NCBI RefSeq assembly: GCF_021887715.1
Contig: NZ_JAIQXX010000004.1
Coordinates: forward strand, 124,001 to 188,000
Reading direction: 5' to 3'
DNA length: 64,000 nt
From: Winogradskyella immobilis
GTDB taxonomy: Bacteria; Bacteroidota; Bacteroidia; Flavobacteriales; Flavobacteriaceae
In this document: positions 43,912 through 50,554 of the stretch, piece after piece
Position numbering within the stretch: position 1 is the first letter of the stretch
How the letters are laid out: every line of letters starts with the position of its first letter
Made by a program: the position numbers and the translations under genes
The notes under the pieces: model-generated
The model's database searches: none
What the model saw: the letters and a program-made list of their open reading frames with translations, nothing else
What the model was told of the DNA's origin: nothing

Positions 43912-44691
43912 ATGAGTTCAATAGAACTAAAAATAGAAAATAAAGTAGCGTACATAACGCTAAATAGACCAGAAGTATTTAATAGCTTCAATAGAGAAAT
44001 GGCTTTAAACCTTCAAAGCACGCTAGATAATTGTGATAACAATGACGAAGTGAGAGCAATTGTACTTTCAGGAAACGGAAAAGCATTTTGTGCTGGTCAA
44101 GATTTAAAGGAAGTCACTGATCCAGAATTAAACCCAGGATTTAAGAAAATATTAGAAGAACATTATAATCCAATAATTACAAGACTACGTTCTGTTAAAA
44201 AACCCATTATTGGAGCAATTAATGGTGTTGCAGCAGGAGCAGGAGCTAATATTGCATTAGCCTGTGATATTGTTGTTGCTCATGAAAAAGTTAGTTTTAT
44301 TCAAGCCTTTAGCTTAATTGGCTTAGTTCCAGATAGTGCGGGCACGTTCTTTTTACCACGTTTAATTGGTTTTCAAAAAGCACAAGCTTTGGCAATGCTT
44401 GGTGATAAAATTTCAGCAGAAGAAGCAGAAAAAATGGGAATGATTTATAAATCAGTGCCTTTAGAAGAATTTGAAGAAACGATTTCTAAACTAGCAGTTA
44501 AAGTAGCTAATATGCCAACTAAAGCTTTGTGGCTTATCAAAGAACTATTTAATAAGTCAATGACAAATACGCTTGAAGACCAATTGGCTTTAGAATCTAA
44601 ATTACAAATCGAGGCTGCAAGTAGTAATGACTATGCAGAAGGTGTCGCTGCATTTATAGAAAAACGTAAACCAAATTTTAAAGGGAACTAA
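43912..44691 (+). CDS. paaG: Enoyl-CoA hydratase/isomerase, probable PaaG
   Basis: Crotonase-fold enzyme, probably turning the ring epoxide of phenylacetyl-CoA into oxepin-CoA. The oxyanion loops are AFCAGQDLKE and NGVAAGAGANIALACD, and LIGLVPDSAGTFFLPRLIG contains the acidic residue typical of PaaG-type isomerases. At 259 residues the length is normal. It precedes the inserted DUF559 unit. Confidence 0.88.
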   Translation: MSSIELKIENKVAYITLNRPEVFNSFNREMALNLQSTLDNCDNNDEVRAIVLSGNGKAFCAGQDLKEVTDPELNPGFKKILEEHYNPIITRLRSVKKPIIGAINGVAAGAGANIALACDIVVAHEKVSFIQAFSLIGLVPDSAGTFFLPRLIGFQKAQALAMLGDKISAEEAEKMGMIYKSVPLEEFEETISKLAVKVANMPTKALWLIKELFNKSMTNTLEDQLALESKLQIEAASSNDYAEGVAAFIEKRKPNFKGN

Positions 44692-44707
44692 AAAGGATTA
44701 ATCGAAC

Positions 44708-45139
44708 AATTGTCCCCTTGAGGGGACTTTAGGGGTGTAAACATCAGAGTGAAAAACAAAATAATTCCATATAACCCAAAATTAAAAGAATATGCAAGAG
44801 AGCTAAGAAAAAACAGCACACTTGCAGAAGTTCTTCTATGGAAAAACATTAAAAATAGAGCGTTAGGTGTTCAGTTTCATAGGCAAGTCCCAATGTTAGA
44901 TTATATCGCTGATTTCTATTGTCATGAAATTCAACTTGCAATCGAAATTGATGGCAATTCTCATGATTTTAAATATTTTGAAGATACAGACAGGCAAAAC
45001 AAGCTTGAAGAACGTGGTGTAAAGTTTATTAGATTTAGTGATTCTGATGTTAAAAATAATATGTTTAGTGTTTCTATGTCGTTAGAGGAAAAAGTAAAAT
45101 CTTTAAAAACACCCCTCAAGTCCCCTCAAGGGGACAATT
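44708..45139 (+). mobile_element. 432-bp DUF559 unit with 31-bp terminal inverted repeats
   Basis: The left end (44708-44738) reads AATTGTCCCCTTGAGGGGAC then TTTAGGGGTGT. The right end (45109-45139) is its inverted complement with a single mismatch (30 of 31). Each end also holds an internal palindrome, GTCCCC-TTGA-GGGGAC on the left and GTCCCC-TCAA-GGGGAC on the right. The unit contains only the DUF559 ORF starting GTG at 44749, and no transposase. The ORF runs through the right end into the next gene. It looks like a self-contained insertion of a nuclease-linked palindromic element; movement is inferred. Confidence 0.8.
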
Positions 45140-46071
45140 TAAAACAAACCCTCATACAAGCTCACAATAGAATAAAACCATTTATTCATAAAACGCCTGT
45201 ATTAAGTTCTAGCTTAATAAATGAAATAGTAGGTGCAAATATTGTGTTTAAATGCGAGAATTTTCAGAAGATGGGAGCCTTTAAAATGCGAGGTGCAGCA
45301 AATGCAATTCTTTCGCTTTCAGAAGAAGAAAGGCAACGTGGAGTCGTAACGCATTCCTCAGGTAATTTTGCGCAAGCGGTGTCATTAGCAGCTCAAAAAT
45401 TGGACGTTAAAGCCTATATTGTAATGCCAGAAAATGCACCACAAGTCAAAAAAAATGGTGTAAAAACTTACGAAGGTGAAATTATAGAATGCGAGTCAAC
45501 GCCACAAGCAAGAGAAGCAACTGCTAATAAAATAAAAGAAGAAAAAGGCGCTTCTTTTTTACATCCATCAAACCAAGATGAAGTCATTTATGGTAACAGT
45601 ACTGCTGCTATAGAATTGTTAGAAGACCACCCAAATTTAAATGTAATTTTAACGCCTGTCGGCGGTGGCGGACTTATTGCTGGTACTGCTTTAGCAGCAC
45701 ATTATTTTTCAAATAATTGTAAAGTTATTGGTGGTGAACCTATGGAAGCAGATGATGCATATCGTTCTTTGATTTCTGGTAAAATAGAAACCAATGATAG
45801 TTTTCATACAGTTGCAGATGGCTTACGAACACATTTAGGCGATCGTAATTTTCCAATTATTCAAAAGCATGTCGATAAGATTATTAGAGTAGAAGAAGAT
45901 GAAATTATAAATGCGATGCAACTCATTTGGGAGCGTATGAAAATTATTATAGAACCTTCATGCGCTGTACCTTTTGCTGCAGTATTGAAGAATAAAGAAG
46001 AATTTAAAAATAAAAATGTCGGTATTATTTTATCTGGCGGAAATGTAGATGTGAAAAATTTACCTTTTTGA
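44749..46071 (+). CDS. In-frame fusion of a DUF559 nuclease-like domain with a threonine dehydratase/serine racemase-like enzyme
   Basis: Residues 1-120 are a DUF559 (Vsr-like) domain with conserved Glu 27 (LAEVLLW), Asp 55 (IADFYC) and Glu 66/Asp 68 (AIEIDGNSH), apparently intact. Residues 121-130 are the translated terminal inverted repeat (KTPLKSPQGD). Residues 133-440 are a nearly complete fold type II PLP enzyme: PLP Lys 179 in GAFKMRGA, SSGNFAQA, and GGGGLIAGTAL, most like threonine dehydratase or serine racemase. No ATG remains at the natural start of the enzyme, so it seems to be translated from the DUF559 GTG. The enzyme is not part of known phenylacetate pathways. Confidence 0.88.
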   Translation: MKNKIIPYNPKLKEYARELRKNSTLAEVLLWKNIKNRALGVQFHRQVPMLDYIADFYCHEIQLAIEIDGNSHDFKYFEDTDRQNKLEERGVKFIRFSDSDVKNNMFSVSMSLEEKVKSLKTPLKSPQGDNLKQTLIQAHNRIKPFIHKTPVLSSSLINEIVGANIVFKCENFQKMGAFKMRGAANAILSLSEEERQRGVVTHSSGNFAQAVSLAAQKLDVKAYIVMPENAPQVKKNGVKTYEGEIIECESTPQAREATANKIKEEKGASFLHPSNQDEVIYGNSTAAIELLEDHPNLNVILTPVGGGGLIAGTALAAHYFSNNCKVIGGEPMEADDAYRSLISGKIETNDSFHTVADGLRTHLGDRNFPIIQKHVDKIIRVEEDEIINAMQLIWERMKIIIEPSCAVPFAAVLKNKEEFKNKNVGIILSGGNVDVKNLPF

Positions 46072-46115
46072 TTAATGATTGTGGAATGATGATTTATGAG
46101 TTTTGAATTAAAAAA
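46070..46115 (+). repeat. paa palindromic repeat copy 3 (left half only)
   Basis: GATTAATGATTGTGGAATGATGATTTATGAG matches the left arm of the family; the right arm is missing. It sits immediately before the four-helix-bundle ORF, whose other side also carries the repeat. Confidence 0.65.
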
Positions 46116-46123
46116 TATTATAA

Positions 46124-46483
46124 GTGAAAGCTAATGAACTAGAAAAAAGATTGATTCAATTTTCAATTGATATTATTCTGTTGTGTAAAACAATAGATAA
46201 ATCTTTTGCTTCAGAACATTTGGCAAAACAATTAATACGTTCAGCAACATCATCCGCTTTAAATTATGGTGAAGCTAGAAGCGGAGAATCAACAAGGGAT
46301 TTTCTTCATAAAATGAAAATTTGTTCAAAAGAGCTAAGAGAATCTTTCATAAATTTAAAAATAATGAAAGGTGCAAATCTAATTTCAGATATGGAATTAT
46401 TAGAAAAACTATCAAAAGAAAATAATGAGTTAATTTCAATATTCGTATCGAGTATTAAAACAGCATCAAATAAACTAAAATGA
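46124..46483 (+). CDS. Four-helix-bundle protein (23S rRNA intervening-sequence protein family)
   Basis: A 119-residue helical protein with the family pattern LEKRLIQFSIDIILLCKTI, then SATSSALNYGEARSGESTRDFLHKMKICSKELRES. Such proteins are encoded in rRNA intervening sequences of some bacteria and, in Bacteroidota, as stand-alone genes; their function is unknown. It starts at GTG 46124 and is bracketed by paa-type repeats on both sides, in a place (between dehydratase and paaH) with no pathway link. Probably a passenger of the repeats; this is inferred. Confidence 0.85.
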   Translation: MKANELEKRLIQFSIDIILLCKTIDKSFASEHLAKQLIRSATSSALNYGEARSGESTRDFLHKMKICSKELRESFINLKIMKGANLISDMELLEKLSKENNELISIFVSSIKTASNKLK

Positions 46484-46605
46484 TTAACGATTGGAGATTC
46501 ATGATTGAAGATTTTAGAATTTAAAAATCAAATATCAGTAACTTCAAATCAAAAGTAATATGAGTAAGGATCAAAAATCAAATATCAGTAATCAAAAATC
46601 AAAAA
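46481..46605 (+). repeat. paa palindromic repeat copy 4, running into paaH
   Basis: GATTAACGATTGGAGATTCATGATTGAAG then AAATCAAATATCAGTAA, repeated again inside the first codons of paaH (GATCAAAAATCAAATATCAGT). The right arm is duplicated and overlaps the paaH start. Confidence 0.75.
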
Positions 46606-47780
46606 TCCTACATGTAGGAATTATTGGTTCGGGAACAATGGGAAGCGGCATTGCACAAGTTGCAGCCACTGCTGGTTGTCAAGTAAAATTATACGATACA
46701 AATCAAGCTGCTTTGGATAAAGCTAAAGCGGCATTAGAAAAAATATTAAATCGTTTGATTGAAAAAGGTCGAATTGATGCTGACGAAAAAGTTAGAATTC
46801 AATCTAATATCTCTTATGTTGATAGTCTGAAAGATTTAGCAGATTCAAATTTGACCATTGAAGCTATTATTGAGAACCTCGATATAAAGAAAAAAGTCTT
46901 TTCTGAACTTGAAACATATGTGTCTGACGATTGTATCATTGCATCAAACACATCAAGTTTATCTATAGCATCTATAGCCGCATCATTAGAAAAACCAGAG
47001 CGCTGTATCGGGATACACTTTTTTAATCCAGCACCTTTAATGAAGTTGGTCGAGGTTATTCCTGCTATTCAAACTTCTCAAGAGGTGCTTCAAAAATCAA
47101 TTGATACCATTTCTAACTGGAAGAAAGTAGTAGCAGTAGCAAAAGATACACCAGGCTTTATTGTAAATAGGGTTGCGCGCCCATTCTATGGAGAAGCGCT
47201 TCGTATTTATGAAGAAGGTATTGCAGATTTTGCAACCATTGACTGGAGTTTAAAAGCTATTGGCGGATTTAGAATGGGGCCATTTGAATTAATGGATTTT
47301 ATAGGAAACGATGTGAATTATACCGTCACAGAAACTGTATTCACAGCATTTTATTTCGATCCAAGATATAAACCAGCATTCACGCAAAAACGTTTTTCAG
47401 AAGCAGGTTATTTAGGTCGCAAATCTGGTAAAGGTTATTATGATTATGATGAAAACGGGAAAATAATGGGAAGTTTAGATGTCACTTCGAGCGCAGTCGA
47501 GAAGTCTCTAGCAGAATCGATATTCAACCGTATATTAGTGATGTTAATTAACGAAGCTGCAGATGCACTATTTTTAAACATTGCTTCAACAGAAGATATT
47601 GATAATGCCATGACAAAAGGCGTTAATTACCCTAAAGGTTTATTGTCTTGGGCAGATGAAATAGGAATTGACAACTGTGTTACAGCATTAGACAGATTGT
47701 ATGATGAATACCATGAAGATAGATACCGTTGTAGTCCGCTATTACGTAAAATGAATAGAGAACATAAAACATTCTTTTAA
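46560..47780 (+). CDS. paaH: 3-hydroxyacyl-CoA dehydrogenase PaaH
   Basis: NAD-dependent oxidation of 3-hydroxyadipyl-CoA. The N-terminal Rossmann motif is GIIGSGTMGSGIAQV, with NTSSLSIASIAA and the HFFNPAPLMKLVEV signature. At 406 residues it is longer than a single-domain enzyme but shorter than the 470-residue proteobacterial PaaH. The first 17 residues (MSKDQKSNISNQKSKIL) are the translated palindromic repeat and vary from the family. A second repeat fragment is translated at residues 308-317 (DVTSSAVEKS). Confidence 0.93.
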   Translation: MSKDQKSNISNQKSKILHVGIIGSGTMGSGIAQVAATAGCQVKLYDTNQAALDKAKAALEKILNRLIEKGRIDADEKVRIQSNISYVDSLKDLADSNLTIEAIIENLDIKKKVFSELETYVSDDCIIASNTSSLSIASIAASLEKPERCIGIHFFNPAPLMKLVEVIPAIQTSQEVLQKSIDTISNWKKVVAVAKDTPGFIVNRVARPFYGEALRIYEEGIADFATIDWSLKAIGGFRMGPFELMDFIGNDVNYTVTETVFTAFYFDPRYKPAFTQKRFSEAGYLGRKSGKGYYDYDENGKIMGSLDVTSSAVEKSLAESIFNRILVMLINEAADALFLNIASTEDIDNAMTKGVNYPKGLLSWADEIGIDNCVTALDRLYDEYHEDRYRCSPLLRKMNREHKTFF

Positions 47781-47804
47781 TTAAAATTTAAAATATAACT
47801 AGAT

Positions 47805-47859
47805 GTCACCTTGAGCGCAGTCGAAAGGTCTCATAAAAAGATTCCCACTTTCGTGGGAA
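47805..47859 (+). repeat. GTCACC repeat followed by a hairpin repeat at the paaI start
   Basis: GTCACCTTGAGCGCAGTCGAAAGG (47805-47828), then TTCCCAC / GTGGGAA (47842-47859) with loop TTTC. The hairpin ends six bases before the paaI ATG, the same spacing as at paaC. Confidence 0.75.
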
Positions 47860-47865
47860 GTGAAC

Positions 47866-48273
47866 ATGAAAGGAGAGCAAATTCCATATAAAATGCTAAG
47901 TCAAGATGCTTACAGTCAATGGTTGGGTATTGAGATTTTAGAATGCGAAATTGGTCGTTGCAAAGTTGCTATGACCATCAGAAAAGAGATGCTTAACAGT
48001 ATGAATAAAGCGCATGGAGGAATAAGCTATTCGTTAGCAGATACAGCTTTTGGTTTTGCGGCAAATACGCATGGCAAATATGCAGTATCAATAGAAACAA
48101 GTATCAATCATATTGAAGCGTTAAATGAAGGCGATTATTTGGTGGCCGAATCAGTTATTGAAAAAGTAAATAATAAATTAGGATTTAATATCATTGAAGT
48201 GAAACGTGGTGATGAATTAGTAGCACTTTTTAAAGGTGTAGTCTATAGAACTCAAAAAGATTGGGAAGAATAA
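47866..48273 (+). CDS. paaI: Hydroxyphenylacetyl-CoA thioesterase PaaI
   Basis: Hotdog-fold thioesterase that releases CoA trapped in dead-end pathway thioesters. The catalytic Asp region is AHGGISYSLADTAFGFAAN. From the ATG at 47866 it has 135 residues, normal for PaaI; the frame opens two codons earlier at a GTG of the hairpin repeat. Its position after paaH fits the cluster. Confidence 0.93.
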   Translation: MKGEQIPYKMLSQDAYSQWLGIEILECEIGRCKVAMTIRKEMLNSMNKAHGGISYSLADTAFGFAANTHGKYAVSIETSINHIEALNEGDYLVAESVIEKVNNKLGFNIIEVKRGDELVALFKGVVYRTQKDWEE

Positions 48274-48282
48274 AAAAGAAAT

Positions 48283-48330
48283 TAGATAATAGACCGCTGC
48301 GCTGTTAGAAATTAGCCTGCAGGTAGTCAC
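48283..48330 (+). repeat. Repeat remnant before the DUF6090 gene
   Basis: AGAAATTAGATAATAGACCGCTGCGCTGTTAGAAATTAG: an inverted AT-rich motif related to the one between argE and argH. The remaining 70 bases before the next gene show nothing else clear. Confidence 0.5.
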
Positions 48331-48404
48331 TGTTGAAATGAGGAATTTTTGATTCGTTTTGTTTCAAGACAAAATGAATAAAGAAATAAAGAAGATATAA
48401 ATTA

Positions 48405-49166
48405 ATGATTAAGTTTTTTAGACATATTAGAAAATCATTGCTTACACAAGGCAAAACAGGAAAATATTTCAAATATGCTATTGGTGAAATTATCCTTGTA
48501 GTTATTGGAATACTTATTGCTTTACAAATTAACAATTGGAACGAAAATCGAAAGCTCAATGAGCAACGAAAAGAATTGATTAGTAATTTAATTACAGACT
48601 TTACCGATACAAATGAAACATTAGTTTCAGCGATTGAAAAGCGAGAAAATGAACTCAACACAATGAACACCTTTTATAAAATCATCGAAAACGAGACACA
48701 AACTATTTCTGTTGATTCTTTAAGGAAAATTGCAACGGTATTTTTTATGGAAGACAATTTTAAACCTACTATTTCAAGCTATAATGAGGCGGTTTCGAAT
48801 GGGGATTTCAGATTGTTAAAGAGTAGGTCCTTGACACAATATATTGATAGGTTTTTTGAAAGTGCTGATTCATACAGTAATACCTTTAATTTCGGTGGAG
48901 AAAATTTTTTCAATGGGTCAGCTTGGGAACTTCGTAAAAGTTTAGGCTCATTACAACCTATTGTTGTAAGCAGAAGTAATTTTGATGCAATGCCGTACAA
49001 AAAATTATTGTACAGTGAATATATTTCTAAAGTAAATGAGCCTCTTACTACGGCCACATTTGAAAATAGTTATGTTATAAAAAAGAACTTGGCTGGAAAC
49101 CTTAAACAAATGAAAACCAGTTGCGATAGTATAATTGCAACTTTAAAAAAATTAGATAATGATTAA
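48405..49166 (+). CDS. DUF6090 family single-span membrane protein
   Basis: A 253-residue protein: a basic amphipathic start MIKFFRHIRKSLLTQGKTGKYFKYAIGEI, then one membrane span (IILVVIGILIALQINNW, residues 29-45) and a helical extracytoplasmic part. This start is characteristic of the DUF6090 family, which is multiplied in many Flavobacteriaceae; function unknown. It interrupts the paa operon between paaI and paaJ and lies between two repeats of different families. Probably an insertion into the operon. Confidence 0.8.
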   Translation: MIKFFRHIRKSLLTQGKTGKYFKYAIGEIILVVIGILIALQINNWNENRKLNEQRKELISNLITDFTDTNETLVSAIEKRENELNTMNTFYKIIENETQTISVDSLRKIATVFFMEDNFKPTISSYNEAVSNGDFRLLKSRSLTQYIDRFFESADSYSNTFNFGGENFFNGSAWELRKSLGSLQPIVVSRSNFDAMPYKKLLYSEYISKVNEPLTTATFENSYVIKKNLAGNLKQMKTSCDSIIATLKKLDND

Positions 49167-49249
49167 TGATTGTAGATTGCTGATTTTGGATTTTAGAGAT
49201 ATGAGTAAGTACTTCAAAAATCAAAAATCGTTAATCTACAATCTCAAAT
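49161..49249 (+). repeat. paa palindromic repeat copy 5
   Basis: The best-preserved palindrome of the family: left GATTAATGATTGTAGATTGCTGATTTT, right AAAATCAAAAATCGTTAATCTACAATC. The two arms are nearly perfect inverted complements around a centre near 49203. It overlaps the end of the DUF6090 gene. Confidence 0.85.
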
Positions 49250-49256
49250 AATAAAA

Positions 49257-50462
49257 ATGGAAGCATATATCATAGATGGTGTTCGCACACCAATAGGAAA
49301 TTACAAAGGCACATTATCTGCTGTTCGTACAGACGATTTAGGAGCAATCGTTATAGAAGAGATTGTAAAACGAAATCCTAATATTCCAAAAGAAGCCTAT
49401 GATGATGTCATTATGGGTTGTGCAAACCAAGCAGGTGAAGACAACCGTAATGTAGCACGAATGTGCTCGCTTTTAGGAGGCCTACCTTTTTCAGTTCCGG
49501 GAGAAACTGTTAATAGATTATGTAGTTCGGGATTATCAGCCATTATACATGCCAACCGTGCAATAAAAGCAGGAGATGGAGAGGTATTTATTTCTGGTGG
49601 TGTGGAGAATATGACACGCGGACCCTACGTAATTGCAAAACCATCGACAGGATTTGGTGGCGATTCTAAAATGTATGATTCTACCTTCGGATGGCGTTTT
49701 ATAAACCCTAAAATGCATAAATTATACGGAACTGATGGCATGGGGAATACTGCCGAAAATCTGGTAGAGAAATATAATATTTCAAGAGAAGACCAAGATA
49801 AGTTTGCGTATTGGAGTCAGATGAAAGCTGCTAAAGCACAAGAGAACGGAAGGTTGGCAAAAGAGATTGTAACGGTTGAAATTCCACAACGTAAAAAAGA
49901 CCCCATTCAATTTTCTAAGGATGAATTTGTAAAACCAAACACATCATTAGAAGTTTTAGGAAAATTAAGAGCTGCTTTCAAAAAAGAAGGAGGTAGTGTA
50001 ACTGCAGGAAATTCATCAGGATTAAACGATGGTGCCGCAGCAACTATAATTGCATCCGAAGATGCCGTAAAAAAATACAACCTAAAACCATTAGCGCGAA
50101 TCGTAAGTTCTGCAGTAGTGGGTGTAGAACCAAGAATTATGGGAATAGGGCCAGTTCAGGCATCTAATAAAGCATTAGAAAAAGCAGGACTAACAATGGA
50201 TGATATAGATGTCATTGAATTAAATGAAGCTTTTGCTGCACAAGCATTAGCGTGTACACGTGCTTGGGGCTTAGCAGATGATGACCCTAGATTAAATCCT
50301 AATGGTGGTTCCATAGCTATTGGTCATCCTTTAGGAGTAACTGGAGCGAGAATTGCGTATTCAGCAGCTTTAGAATTAAAAGAGCAAAATAAAAAATATG
50401 CTTTAGTAACCATGTGTGTTGGTGTTGGGCAAGGTTATGCTGCTGTTATAGAAAGAGTATAG
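49257..50462 (+). CDS. paaJ: 3-oxoadipyl-CoA / 3-oxo-5,6-dehydrosuberyl-CoA thiolase PaaJ
   Basis: Thiolase cleaving 3-oxoadipyl-CoA to succinyl-CoA and acetyl-CoA. It has the nucleophile Cys in [11 protein letters not shown] (about residue 90), the His in [13 protein letters not shown] and the second Cys in MCVGVGQG. At 401 residues it is a standard beta-ketoadipyl thiolase. It is bordered by two copies of the paa palindromic repeat. Confidence 0.94.
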   Translation: MEAYIIDGVRTPIGNYKGTLSAVRTDDLGAIVIEEIVKRNPNIPKEAYDDVIMGCANQAGEDNRNVARMCSLLGGLPFSVPGETVNRLCSSGLSAIIHANRAIKAGDGEVFISGGVENMTRGPYVIAKPSTGFGGDSKMYDSTFGWRFINPKMHKLYGTDGMGNTAENLVEKYNISREDQDKFAYWSQMKAAKAQENGRLAKEIVTVEIPQRKKDPIQFSKDEFVKPNTSLEVLGKLRAAFKKEGGSVTAGNSSGLNDGAAATIIASEDAVKKYNLKPLARIVSSAVVGVEPRIMGIGPVQASNKALEKAGLTMDDIDVIELNEAFAAQALACTRAWGLADDDPRLNPNGGSIAIGHPLGVTGARIAYSAALELKEQNKKYALVTMCVGVGQGYAAVIERV

Positions 50463-50463
50463 A

Positions 50464-50549
50464 AATTAACGATTGAAGATTGTCGATTGGAGATTTAAGA
50501 AGTGAGAAGGGTTTCAAAAATCAAAAATCGTTAATCAACAATCTCAAAT
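50464..50549 (+). repeat. paa palindromic repeat copy 6
   Basis: Left AATTAACGATTGAAGATTGTCGATTGGAG, right AAATCAAAAATCGTTAATCAACAATC. Fills the paaJ-paaZ gap. Confidence 0.8.
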
Positions 50550-50554
50550 AATAA

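Noticed and set aside
44749-46071. Fusion as an assembly or sequencing error
   Set aside because: The junction is the exact, in-frame end of a 31-bp inverted repeat whose partner lies at the other side of the DUF559 ORF, which a base error would not create. It cannot be fully excluded without reads.
46124-46483. The four-helix-bundle ORF as a transposase
   Set aside because: It is too short and lacks catalytic acidic or Tyr motifs; it fits the intervening-sequence protein family.
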